Origin: Candidatus Pelagibacter communis
GTDB taxonomy: Bacteria; Pseudomonadota; Alphaproteobacteria; Pelagibacterales; Pelagibacteraceae
Reading direction: 5' to 3'
DNA length: 46,590 nt
Assembly (NCBI RefSeq): GCF_001180105.1
Contig: NZ_CVSO01000064.1
Location: forward strand, 1-46,590
The position numbers and the translations under genes were made by a program. Shown in pieces: positions 37,968-46,590 of the stretch. The notes beneath the pieces are model-generated. The model made no database searches. It saw only the letters and a program-made list of their open reading frames with translations, and was not told where the DNA came from. The first letter of the stretch is position 1; every line of letters starts with the position of its first letter.

Positions 37968-40044
37968 TTGAACCTGTCTTTTTTGTAACTTCATCTTGAA
38001 CATTTTGTGGAACTTTGTCGTAATGGTCGAAGAACATTGAGTATTGTGCTCTGCCTTGAGACATAGATCTTAGTGCATTTATATATCCAAACATATTTGC
38101 CAATGGAACCATAGCTGTGATTACTGTAGCGTTACCTCTCTGCTCCTGAGTGTTTATCTGTCCTCGTCTACTATTAAGATCGCCTATCACATCACCCATA
38201 TAATCCTCAGGTGTTACTACTTCCACTCTCATAATTGGTTCAAGTAATTTTAAAGTTGCTCTGTTGCAAGCTTCTTTAAAACATTGTCTTGAAGCTAATT
38301 CAAAAGCTAAAACGCTTGAATCGACATCGTGGTGTAATCCATCTAGAATTGTTACTTTGTAATCAATAATTGGAAATCCAGCTAATATTCCGCTGTCAGA
38401 GACACTTTCAATTCCTTTTTCAACGCCTGGTATAAATTCTTTTGGAATAGCTCCACCTTTAATTTTACTTTCTACTTCTCTTCCTTTGCCAGGTTCTAAA
38501 GGTTCAATTGAAAGTTTTACTCTAGCAAATTGACCAGCACCACCACTTTGTTTTTTATGTGTATAATCAAATTCTGACTGTTTAAGTATTGTTTCCCTAT
38601 ATGCTACTTGAGGAGCACCAACATTTGCCTCTACTTTAAATTCTCTCTTCATTCTATCAACAATTATATCTAGATGGAGTTCTCCCATTCCTTTAATAAT
38701 TGTTTGTCCAGACTCTTCATCAGAAGTAACTCTAAAGGATGGATCCTCTTTTGCTAATCTACCTAAAGCCTCCCCCATTTTTTCTTGGTCACCTTTAGTT
38801 TTAGGTTCAACAGCAATCTCAATAACTGGATCAGGAAATTCCATGGGCTCTAATAAAACTGGACTTTCCTCATTAGCTAAAGTGTGCCCAGTAATAGTAT
38901 ATTTTAAGCCAGCTAGTGCTACAATATCACCGGCATTAGCCTCTTTTATATCCTCTCTAGAGTTTGCGTGCATTAAAAGCATTCTTCCGACTCTTTCTTC
39001 CTTATCTTTTGAGGTGTTATAAATTCCGGTACCTGATTTAACTGTTCCTGAATAAATTCTTATAAATGTTAAAGATCCAACAAATGGATCATTTGCAACT
39101 TTAAAAGCAAGAGCTGAAAAAGGAGCATTGTCTTCAAACTTCATTTCAACAACATCATCTGATCCAGGCTTTGTTCCTTTAATTGAGCCAATATCTTCTG
39201 GGCTTGGTAAATAGTCAACTACAGCATCCAGTAATGGTTGAACCCCTTTATTCTTAAATGCAGATCCAGTTAGAACTGGAACAAAGTCAAAATTTAGACA
39301 TCCTTTTCTTACACATTTAATTAAATCTTCGTTTTTAATTTGATCACCGTTTAAATAACTTTCCATTAGTTTCTCATCTTGCTCGACAGCTGACTCTACA
39401 AGTTCTTGTCTATATTTTTCACAAATCTCTTTTAAATCCTCTGGAATTTCTTTTTCTTCCCAAGCGGCTCCTAAATCCTCGTTTTTCCATACAATTGCTT
39501 TCATCTTTACTAAATCAACAACACCTTGTAATGATGACTCAATTCCAATAGGAATTTGCATGACCATGGGTTTAGCCCCTAATCTATCTTTTATCATGTC
39601 AACACATCTAAAGAAATCAGCGCCAGTTCTATCTAATTTGTTTACAAAACAAATTCTTGGAACTTTATATTTATCAGCTTGTCTCCATACTGTTTCAGAC
39701 TGTGGCTCTACTCCAGCTACACCATCGAAAACCGCTACAGCTCCATCTAATACTTTTAATGATCTTTCTACTTCAATTGTAAAATCAACGTGTCCTGGTG
39801 TATCGATAATATTAATTCGATGATCTCTCCAAAAACATGTTGTAGCAGCTGAGGTAATTGTAATACCTCTTTCTTGCTCTTGTTCCATCCAGTCCATAGT
39901 TGCAGCACCATCGTGAACTTCTCCAATCTTATGACTCTTGCCAGTATAATAAAGAATTCTCTCAGTTGTAGTTGTTTTACCAGCATCAATGTGTGCCATG
40001 ATACCAATGTTTCTATACATATTTAATTTATGAGTTCTAGGCAT
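37960..40044 (-). CDS. fusA: elongation factor G
   Basis: Translocase GTPase, 694 residues. P-loop [12 protein letters not shown] at 17-28, switch [28 protein letters not shown] for guanine specificity, domain [18 protein letters not shown] and the domain [15 protein letters not shown] are all present. Six nt after rpsG. The next gene is rpsJ instead of tuf. Confidence 0.98.
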   Translation of the reverse strand: MPRTHKLNMYRNIGIMAHIDAGKTTTTERILYYTGKSHKIGEVHDGAATMDWMEQEQERGITITSAATTCFWRDHRINIIDTPGHVDFTIEVERSLKVLDGAVAVFDGVAGVEPQSETVWRQADKYKVPRICFVNKLDRTGADFFRCVDMIKDRLGAKPMVMQIPIGIESSLQGVVDLVKMKAIVWKNEDLGAAWEEKEIPEDLKEICEKYRQELVESAVEQDEKLMESYLNGDQIKNEDLIKCVRKGCLNFDFVPVLTGSAFKNKGVQPLLDAVVDYLPSPEDIGSIKGTKPGSDDVVEMKFEDNAPFSALAFKVANDPFVGSLTFIRIYSGTVKSGTGIYNTSKDKEERVGRMLLMHANSREDIKEANAGDIVALAGLKYTITGHTLANEESPVLLEPMEFPDPVIEIAVEPKTKGDQEKMGEALGRLAKEDPSFRVTSDEESGQTIIKGMGELHLDIIVDRMKREFKVEANVGAPQVAYRETILKQSEFDYTHKKQSGGAGQFARVKLSIEPLEPGKGREVESKIKGGAIPKEFIPGVEKGIESVSDSGILAGFPIIDYKVTILDGLHHDVDSSVLAFELASRQCFKEACNRATLKLLEPIMRVEVVTPEDYMGDVIGDLNSRRGQINTQEQRGNATVITAMVPLANMFGYINALRSMSQGRAQYSMFFDHYDKVPQNVQDEVTKKTGSNG

Positions 40045-40050
40045 ATTTTC

Positions 40051-40521
40051 TTACCATCTAAAATGAGCAAAGGCTTTATTTGACTCTGCCATTTTATGTG
40101 TATCCTCTTTCTTTTTAATTGCTGAACCTCTATTTTGATAAGCATCAAAAATTTCATTAAAAATTTTATCAGACATTTTTTTATCTTTTCTTTTTCTTGA
40201 AGCATCTATTAACCATCTAATTGCAAGTGCTTGCGATCTTTTTGCTTTTACTTCTACGGGGACTTGATAGGTAGCACCACCAACTCTCCTCGATCTTACT
40301 TCTACAGTTGGTTTAATATTGCTAATTGCTTGGTTAAAAACTGTAATTGGTTCGTCTTTTGATTTAGATTTAATTTTATCTATTGCATCGTAGACAATTT
40401 TTTCGGCAATGGTTTTTTTACCATCATACATTAATGAATTTATTAGTTTTGGAATAATTATTGATTTGTATTTTGGGTCAACAACATTAAGTTTTTTAGG
40501 AGCGCTTTTTTTTCTAGACAT
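40051..40521 (-). CDS. rpsG: 30S ribosomal protein S7
   Basis: Head-assembly protein, 156 residues: PNPKYKS-type opening (VDPKYKSIIIPKLINSLMYD), RRVGGATYQVPVEVKAKRSQ and the C-terminal AHFRW. In E. coli S7 represses the str operon by binding its mRNA. 2 nt after rpsL. Confidence 0.98.
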   Translation of the reverse strand: MSRKKSAPKKLNVVDPKYKSIIIPKLINSLMYDGKKTIAEKIVYDAIDKIKSKSKDEPITVFNQAISNIKPTVEVRSRRVGGATYQVPVEVKAKRSQALAIRWLIDASRKRKDKKMSDKIFNEIFDAYQNRGSAIKKKEDTHKMAESNKAFAHFRW

Positions 40522-40523
40522 TT

Positions 40524-40895
40524 TTACTTACCTTTTTTTGCTCCGTATTTAGATCTTTGTTGTTTTCTACCCGTTACACCTTGGGTATCTAGATTACCTC
40601 TTAATATATGATATCGAACTCCTGGTAAGTCTTTAACTCTGCCACCTCTTATTAAAACAACTGAGTGTTCTTGAAGATTGTGACCTTCACCAGGGATATA
40701 AGAAGTTACTTCGTGACCATTTGAAAGCCTTACCCTAGCAACTTTTCTTAAGGCTGAGTTAGGTTTTTTTGGTGTAGTTGTATAAACTTTAACACAAACA
40801 CCTCTCTTCTGTGGAGATTTCTCTAATGCAGGGACTCTGTCCCGTGCCTTAGGTTTAACTCTTTTTTTTCTTAACAATTGGTTAATTGTTGGCAT
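40524..40895 (-). CDS. rpsL: 30S ribosomal protein S12
   Basis: Decoding-centre protein, 123 residues from ATG 40895 ([12 protein letters not shown]). [20 protein letters not shown] holds the loop where streptomycin-resistance changes occur, and [17 protein letters not shown] is standard. An upstream in-frame TTG at 40973 is open, but it encodes nothing like S12. Confidence 0.98.
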   Translation of the reverse strand: MPTINQLLRKKRVKPKARDRVPALEKSPQKRGVCVKVYTTTPKKPNSALRKVARVRLSNGHEVTSYIPGEGHNLQEHSVVLIRGGRVKDLPGVRYHILRGNLDTQGVTGRKQQRSKYGAKKGK

Positions 40896-40938
40896 AATAA
40901 TTTTATTTTGGAAGAAATACTCTAGTGACCTATGTATG

Positions 40939-40966
40939 GTAGCGTTTAGTGCTACAAGGGCACTAC
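40939..40966 (-). promoter_or_regulatory. structured rpsL leader with alternative hairpins
   Basis: In the leader RNA (minus strand) TAGTGC and GCACTA (40965-40960 and 40952-40947) can form a perfect 6-bp hairpin with a 7-nt loop. A second hairpin GTAGC/GCTAC (40955-40951 and 40943-40939) shares bases with it, and GTAGTG (40966-40961) can pair with CGCTAC (40944-40939) with one G-U. These are mutually exclusive, which would suit regulation. An ATG-TAG start-stop pair sits at 40968-40963. Confidence 0.4.
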
Positions 40967-40988
40967 ATTCCAACCAAAATTCTTGGTG

Positions 40989-41016
40989 AAAATACTACAG
41001 TTTTGTGATTTGTCAA
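40989..41016 (-). promoter_or_regulatory. promoter of the rpsL-rpsG-fusA-S10 segment
   Basis: In the largest gap in the window the minus strand has a perfect TTGACA (41016-41011), a 16-nt spacer and TATTTT (40994-40989, 4 of 6). Transcription would begin near 40982, giving a leader of roughly 85 nt before rpsL. I see no clear hairpin terminator for rpoC upstream of it, so read-through from rpoBC is also possible. Confidence 0.6.
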
Positions 41017-41045
41017 ACTAAAACAATTAATTTAATGCGAAATTA

Positions 41046-44000
41046 CTATTGATTTACAGGGGTTTCAGGCTGTTCAATCTTTTCTTTTTCAGCAATGAAT
41101 TTTTGATCGTCATCAAGAGCTTTTTTATTCCACTTGTTCTTAATTGAGCCTGTTCCAGCAGGTACTAACCTACCAACAATTACATTTTCTTTTAACCCAA
41201 CTAATGTATCAACTTTACCTCTGATAGCTGCGTCAGTAAGAACACGCGTTGTCTCCTGGAATGAAGCTGCAGATATAAAGGAATCTGTTTGTAATGATGC
41301 CTTGGTAATACCCATTAGAACTCTTTCACCAACTGCTGGCTTCTTTCCATCTTTTTTAAGTTGCTCATTAAGACTATCAAATTTGAACCTATCTATAATT
41401 TCACCGGGAAGCAGGTCTGAGTCTCCAGAAGTTTTGATCTCAACTTTTTTTAACATCTGTCTCAAGATAGTTTCTATATGTTTGTCATTTATTATAACTC
41501 CCTGTAATCTATAAACTTCTTGTACTTGGTTAACAAAATATTCAGTAAGTTCCTCAATACCCAATATCCTCAAGATATCATGTGGCAAAGGTTGGCCATC
41601 TAACAAGTATTCTCCTTTTTTAATTTCTTCACCTTGGTTGAAGTTAATGTGTTTTCCTTTCGGAATTAAATAATTTGAACTTTCACCATTTGACGAAACA
41701 ATTGAAACTCTTTGTTTGCCACGAACTTCTTTACCAAAAATTACTTTACCATTGTTTTCTGCGATAATGGCACTGTCTTTTGCTTTACGTGCTTCAAAAA
41801 GTTCTGCCACTCTAGGTAAACCTCCAGTAATGTCTTTAGTTTTAGATGTCTCTTTAGGTAAACGTGCAATAACATCACCAGCAAAAATTTTCTGTCCATC
41901 TTGGACAGATAGAATTGAGTCGGCTACTAAATAATATCTCGCTTCGTTATCATCAGCTTTTTTAATAACATTTCCCTTATCATCCCTTAAAGTAATTCTA
42001 GGTTTTAAATCTGTATTTTTTGATTGAGATCTCCAGTCAATAACTGATTTTGAGGAAATACCAGTAGTGTCATCAAGAGTTTCAGACAAAGATACTCCAT
42101 CGATTAAATCTACAAAATTTACTATTCCACTTTTTTCAGCAATAACTGGTGTTGTATAAGGATCCCATTCACATATTTTAGAATTTTTCTTTACCTTCTC
42201 TCCATTTTTAAAAAATAGTTTAGATCCATAAGGAACTTTATAAATTGCAATTTGTACACCTTTATCATCCTCTAAACTTATTTGAGTATTTCTACCCATT
42301 ACTATTAAATTTTTCTTTGAATCCTCTAGCAAATTTGTATTGATTATTTTTAGAACCCCATCACTTTTACTCACTATTTGAGAGTCTTGTTTTATTGATG
42401 CTGTTCCTCCAACGTGAAAGGTTCTCATTGTTAATTGGGTCCCTGGTTCACCTATTGACTGTGCAGATATCATGCCAATTGCCTCTCCAACGTTTACCAT
42501 TTTACCTCGAGAAAGATCCCGACCGTAACACATTGCACAAACACCCTCTTTAGATCCACAGGTAATAACAGAAAATACTTTTATAGATTTTACTCCTGCT
42601 GCATCAATTTTTTCACAGTCTGTCTCATCAATCATATGACCTTTTTTGATAACTATTTCACCTGATATTGGGTTTTTTACATCTGAAGCTACCACTCTCC
42701 CTAGGGCTCTTTCTGATAAACTTACAATTATATTTCCACCTTCAATAATTTCTGACAGTGTTATACTTCCTCGGCTTTTGCAATCACAATCTTTTTTAGT
42801 TACCGTTAAATCTTGAGCGACATCACATAATCGTCTTGTTAGATAACCTGAGTTAGCAGTTTTTAGTGCAGTATCTGCCAATCCTTTTCTGGCACCATGA
42901 GTAGAATTAAAGTATTCAAGAGCCGTAAGACCCTCTTTAAAATTAGATGTAATTGGTGACTCAATAATTTCACCTGAAGGTTTTGCAATTAAACCTCTCA
43001 TACCAGCTAATTGTTTCATTTGAGCAGCAGAACCTCTTGCGCCAGAGTCAGCCATCATGAAGACAGAATTTATATCTAATCCTTTATCAGATTTATTCGT
43101 TGCAGATATCCCCTTCATCATTTCGGATGCAACTTTATCAGTGCATTTAGACCAAGCATCAACAACTTTATTATACTTTTCACCTCTAGTAATAAGTCCT
43201 TCAGAATACTGGTTTTCATAATCTTTGATTAATTGTTTTGTTTCATCGATTAATTGCTCTTTATTGTCCGGTATAATTAAGTCATCTTTACCAAAAGAAA
43301 TACCTGCTTTAAATGCATGTTTAAATCCTAAATCTTTTAATCTATCACAGAAAATAACGGTGCTTTTCTGACCAGTGTATCTAAAAACAAAATCAATTAT
43401 TTCAGAAACAACCTTTTTAGGTAAAACTCTATCAATTAGAGAAAATTTAATATCTTTATTTTTCGGCAGGAGATTTGCCAACAAAAATCTACCAGCTGTA
43501 CTAGTATGTTTTTCAAAAATTTGATTACCTTTTTCATCAACTGTTTCAAATCTAGATATAATTCTTGAGTGTATTTTTATTTTTCCAGACTCTAAGCCTT
43601 GTTCTATTTCAGAATTATCTACAAAATAACCTTCAATTTTCTTCTCTTGATATGGTGGAAGAGATAAATAATAGATTCCAAGTATCATGTCTTGGCTAGG
43701 AACTATTATTGGCTTACCGTTTGATGGACTTAGAATATTATTTGTTGACATCATTAAAACTCTAGCTTCAAGTTGAGCCTCTAAACTTAACGGAATATGT
43801 ACAGCCATTTGGTCTCCATCAAAATCTGCATTAAATGCCGCACAGGTTAGAGGATGTAACTCAATTGCATCTCCCTCTATTAATTTAGGTTCAAAAGCCT
43901 GAACACCTAGTCTATGAAGTGTTGGCGCTCTATTAAGTATAACTGGATGTTCTCTAACAATAACTTCTAAAGCATCCCACACAGCGTTGGTTTCTTTTTC

Positions 44001-45215
44001 TACTAGTTTCTTTGCTTGTTTAATTGTTGAAGCTAAACCAAGTTTATTAAGTCTAGCATATAGAAAAGGTTTGAATAATTCTAAAGCCATTTTTTTGGGC
44101 AAACCACATTCATGAAGTTTAAGATCTGGCCCAACTACTATTACTGATCTACCTGAATAATCTACCCTTTTACCTAAAAGGTTCTGTCTAAATCTCCCTT
44201 GTTTACCTTTAAGCATTTCTGCAAGTGATTTAAGTGGACGTTTGCCTGTACCAGTAATTACTCTTCCTCTTCTTCCATTGTCAAAGAGCGCATCAACAGA
44301 CTCTTGTAACATTCTCTTCTCATTTCTAACGATTATATCAGGAGCCTTTAAATCCATTAATCTTTTTAGTCGATTATTTCTATTAATTACTCTTCTGTAT
44401 AAATCATTCAAATCTGAAGTAGCAAATCTACCTCCATCTAATGGTACTAAAGGTCTAAGCTCTGGTGGTATTACTGGTACAACTGTTAATATCATCCATT
44501 CAGGTTTATTTCCTGTTTTGATAAATGAATCAATTAATTTTAATCTTTTAATTGATCTTTCTTCTGAAACTTTAGATTTTGTTTCATTAATATTTTTTAC
44601 AAGAATTTCTCTTTCGTGTTCTAGGTTTATATTTTTTAATATTTCTAATATAGCCTCTGCTCCAATACCTGCTGTAAAAGATTCATCCCCGTATTCATTT
44701 TGGTATTTTAACAGTTCATCTTCCGACAATAATTGGTTCTTTTTTAAACCAGTAAGGCCAGGTTCAATTACAATAAAGTTCTCGAAATAAAGAACTCTTT
44801 CAACTTCTTTTAATTTCATATCAATTGCTAAAGAAATTCTGCTTGGTAATGATTTAAGGAACCAAATGTGAGCTACAGGTGTTGCAAGATTAATATGTCC
44901 CATCCTCTCACGTCTGACATTTGATTTTGTAACTTCAACACCGCATTTTTCACATATAATTCCTCTAAACTTCATTCTCTTATATTTACCACACAAACAT
45001 TCGTAATCTTTGATTGGTCCAAAAATTCTTGCACAGAATAGACCATCCTTTTCTGGTCTAAATGTTCTATAGTTAATCGTTTCAGGTTTTTTTATTTCAC
45101 CATATGTCCATGATTTAATTTTTTCAGGGCTTGCTAATGAAATTTTAATACTATTAAAATTCTGCGAGTCTGATATTTCGGTGCTTTTAAATAAATCTTT
45201 AAGTTCTTTTTTCAT
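41046..45215 (-). CDS. rpoC: RNA polymerase beta' subunit
   Basis: Catalytic subunit, 1389 residues, near the E. coli length. First zinc site C73, C75, C88, C91 (ECLCGKYKR...CEKCGVEV). Active-site [12 protein letters not shown] carries D464, D466 and D468 for the catalytic Mg2+. Second zinc site C812, C886, C893, C896. The trigger-loop region follows in [16 protein letters not shown]. Starts 2 nt after rpoB. Confidence 0.98.
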   Translation of the reverse strand: MKKELKDLFKSTEISDSQNFNSIKISLASPEKIKSWTYGEIKKPETINYRTFRPEKDGLFCARIFGPIKDYECLCGKYKRMKFRGIICEKCGVEVTKSNVRRERMGHINLATPVAHIWFLKSLPSRISLAIDMKLKEVERVLYFENFIVIEPGLTGLKKNQLLSEDELLKYQNEYGDESFTAGIGAEAILEILKNINLEHEREILVKNINETKSKVSEERSIKRLKLIDSFIKTGNKPEWMILTVVPVIPPELRPLVPLDGGRFATSDLNDLYRRVINRNNRLKRLMDLKAPDIIVRNEKRMLQESVDALFDNGRRGRVITGTGKRPLKSLAEMLKGKQGRFRQNLLGKRVDYSGRSVIVVGPDLKLHECGLPKKMALELFKPFLYARLNKLGLASTIKQAKKLVEKETNAVWDALEVIVREHPVILNRAPTLHRLGVQAFEPKLIEGDAIELHPLTCAAFNADFDGDQMAVHIPLSLEAQLEARVLMMSTNNILSPSNGKPIIVPSQDMILGIYYLSLPPYQEKKIEGYFVDNSEIEQGLESGKIKIHSRIISRFETVDEKGNQIFEKHTSTAGRFLLANLLPKNKDIKFSLIDRVLPKKVVSEIIDFVFRYTGQKSTVIFCDRLKDLGFKHAFKAGISFGKDDLIIPDNKEQLIDETKQLIKDYENQYSEGLITRGEKYNKVVDAWSKCTDKVASEMMKGISATNKSDKGLDINSVFMMADSGARGSAAQMKQLAGMRGLIAKPSGEIIESPITSNFKEGLTALEYFNSTHGARKGLADTALKTANSGYLTRRLCDVAQDLTVTKKDCDCKSRGSITLSEIIEGGNIIVSLSERALGRVVASDVKNPISGEIVIKKGHMIDETDCEKIDAAGVKSIKVFSVITCGSKEGVCAMCYGRDLSRGKMVNVGEAIGMISAQSIGEPGTQLTMRTFHVGGTASIKQDSQIVSKSDGVLKIINTNLLEDSKKNLIVMGRNTQISLEDDKGVQIAIYKVPYGSKLFFKNGEKVKKNSKICEWDPYTTPVIAEKSGIVNFVDLIDGVSLSETLDDTTGISSKSVIDWRSQSKNTDLKPRITLRDDKGNVIKKADDNEARYYLVADSILSVQDGQKIFAGDVIARLPKETSKTKDITGGLPRVAELFEARKAKDSAIIAENNGKVIFGKEVRGKQRVSIVSSNGESSNYLIPKGKHINFNQGEEIKKGEYLLDGQPLPHDILRILGIEELTEYFVNQVQEVYRLQGVIINDKHIETILRQMLKKVEIKTSGDSDLLPGEIIDRFKFDSLNEQLKKDGKKPAVGERVLMGITKASLQTDSFISAASFQETTRVLTDAAIRGKVDTLVGLKENVIVGRLVPAGTGSIKNKWNKKALDDDQKFIAEKEKIEQPETPVNQ

Positions 45216-45217
45216 AA

Positions 45218-46590
45218 TTAGTTAAGTTCAACATTTAATGCTAAAGATTTAATCTCTTTAACCAATACGTTAAATGACTCAGGAATACCTGACTCAAAAT
45301 TTTCCTCACCTTTAACAATTGTTTCATATACTTTTACTCTTCCGGCAACATCATCGGATTTGACTGTGAGAATTTCTTGAAGTGTATAGGATGCTCCGTA
45401 TGCTTCCAGTGCCCAGACTTCCATTTCACCAAACCTTTGACCACCTAATTGGGCTTTACCTCCTAGCGGTTGTTGTGTTACCAAGCTATATGGTCCTGTC
45501 GATCTTGCATGAATTTTATCCTCGACAAGGTGATGCAGTTTCAACATATATATAGTTCCAACAGTTACATCTCGATCAAATTTTTCTCCAGTTCTACCAT
45601 CCCATAAGGGTGTTTGGCCAGTCTTTGGTAATTCTGCCAAACCAAGCATCTCTGTTACATCTTTTTCTTTAGCACCATCAAAAACAGGAGTTGAAATAGG
45701 GACACCACTCATTAAGTTTTCACATAAATCAGAAAATTCATTTTTAGTCAATTTTTCAATTGAATTTTCTAAAATTTCTTTTCCATAAACAGATTTAAGA
45801 AACTCTTTTATTTTTTGAGACATTTCTAATTTTTTTTGGTTTTCATTAATTAAATTTTTCAACTTATCGCCAAGCTCTGTACAAGCCCAGCCTAAATGTG
45901 TCTCTAAAATTTGACCTACATTCATTCTGCTCGGTACACCAAGGGGGTTTAATACTATGTCGACAGGTTTTCCATTTTCCCTATAAGGCATGTCTTCTAC
46001 AGGTACAATTTTACTCACTACGCCTTTATTACCATGTCTCCCTGACATTTTATCTCCAGGTCTTAATCTTCTTTTTATTGCAACAAAAACTTTAACCATT
46101 TTCATTACACTAGGTAATAAGTCATCACCTTGTCTTATCTTAAGAACTTTATCCTCAAACCTTTCTTTAATATCCTGGCTTGCATTCTGATATTGTTCTC
46201 TCAATTTTTCCAATATTTCATTTTTACTGGAATCTTTAATATTCATTTTAAAAATTTCAGATATTGGAACTTCATTTATATTGCTCTGATCTAATATATC
46301 GCCCTGGTTTAAATTTTTAATTTTTTTGGAAATTTGTGTCCCTGATAAAATTTGAGCTGCTCTTTGTTTTATACTTCTTTCTAAAATTTCTTCCTCAACC
46401 AACTTATCTTGTTGAACTAAGTCAATTTCAGCCCTTTCAATTGTGATTGATCTCTCGTCTTTTTCTATTCCATGTCGATTAAAAACTCTAACATCGACCA
46501 CTATTCCACCACTACCACTTGGCATTTTTAGAGATGTATCTGTAACATCAATTGCTTTCTCACCAAAAATTGATCTCAATAATTTTTCTT
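45218..46590 (-). CDS. rpoB: RNA polymerase beta subunit (5' part outside window)
   Basis: C-terminal 456 residues of RpoB. The frame stays open to the window edge: codons before the TTG at 46579 read EKLL, continuing as [11 protein letters not shown], which matches the family, so that TTG is not the start and about 900 N-terminal residues are missing. [20 protein letters not shown] and [20 protein letters not shown] are characteristic. Rifampicin-site residues lie outside the window. Confidence 0.97.
   Translation of the reverse strand, partial: EKLLRSIFGEKAIDVTDTSLKMPSGSGGIVVDVRVFNRHGIEKDERSITIERAEIDLVQQDKLVEEEILERSIKQRAAQILSGTQISKKIKNLNQGDILDQSNINEVPISEIFKMNIKDSSKNEILEKLREQYQNASQDIKERFEDKVLKIRQGDDLLPSVMKMVKVFVAIKRRLRPGDKMSGRHGNKGVVSKIVPVEDMPYRENGKPVDIVLNPLGVPSRMNVGQILETHLGWACTELGDKLKNLINENQKKLEMSQKIKEFLKSVYGKEILENSIEKLTKNEFSDLCENLMSGVPISTPVFDGAKEKDVTEMLGLAELPKTGQTPLWDGRTGEKFDRDVTVGTIYMLKLHHLVEDKIHARSTGPYSLVTQQPLGGKAQLGGQRFGEMEVWALEAYGASYTLQEILTVKSDDVAGRVKVYETIVKGEENFESGIPESFNVLVKEIKSLALNVELN

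Noticed and set aside
40896-40973. In-frame extension of S12 from a TTG at 40973
   Set aside because: S12 starts are invariant at MPTINQL; the extension overlaps the hairpin leader and is not conserved in character.
44242-44790. A 182-codon open frame antisense to rpoC
   Set aside because: It mirrors a highly conserved rpoC region, resembles no family, and has no promoter or ribosome-binding site of its own.
1-46590. tRNA, rRNA, CRISPR, insertion sequence or prophage
   Set aside because: Gaps are too short for most of these, no repeats or transposase-like proteins were seen, and every long frame belongs to a recognisable housekeeping or transport family.

Overview
The window is very AT-rich, with almost no intergenic DNA, many 1-8 nt gene overlaps and Lys/Asn/Ile-rich proteins. 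With the gatCAB / ruvX-pyrB-pyrC-plsY-topA order and a full set of housekeeping genes, this points to a streamlined marine alphaproteobacterium of the SAR11 (Pelagibacterales) type. That assignment is an inference from gene order and protein character; there is no rRNA gene here to settle it. I see no tRNA, rRNA, CRISPR array, insertion sequence, prophage or long repeat. The longest gene-free stretch is 150 nt (40896-41045).

Layout. (1) 1-5015 (+): soxB (5' end cut by the window edge)-soxD-soxA-soxG, encoding heterotetrameric sarcosine oxidase, each gene overlapping the next. (2) 5075-6614 (+): a periplasmic family-3 solute-binding protein that resembles the dehydratase PheC, then an amino-acid-type ABC permease with an unusual lipoprotein-like N terminus and no ATPase gene nearby. 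(3) 12754-6616 (-): a tight run gatC-gatA-gatB-O-methyltransferase-trhO-MATE exporter. (4) 12805-19163 (+): ruvX, pyrB, a dihydroorotase-like pyrC lacking the metal-binding HxH, plsY, topA and a RidA-family gene. (5) 21277-19167 (-): galU-ugd, making UDP-glucose and UDP-glucuronate. (6) panC (+), mgtE (-), lipB (+). (7) 46590-24146 (-): one very long co-directional block running rpoB (partial)-rpoC-rpsL-rpsG-fusA, the S10/spc/alpha ribosomal protein cluster with secY and adk, rpoA, rplQ and a RluC-type pseudouridine synthase.

Most genes are ordinary conserved housekeeping genes, and I found no obviously new multi-gene system. The points that deserve a second look are the permease with a lipobox, the PheC-like binding protein that keeps the Glu aligned with the PheC catalytic residue, the HxH-less dihydroorotase, a PanC with a drifted ATP-loop motif, the absence of rpmD, tuf and dprA from their usual slots, a shortened ribosomal protein L24, and a structured leader upstream of rpsL with mutually exclusive hairpins.
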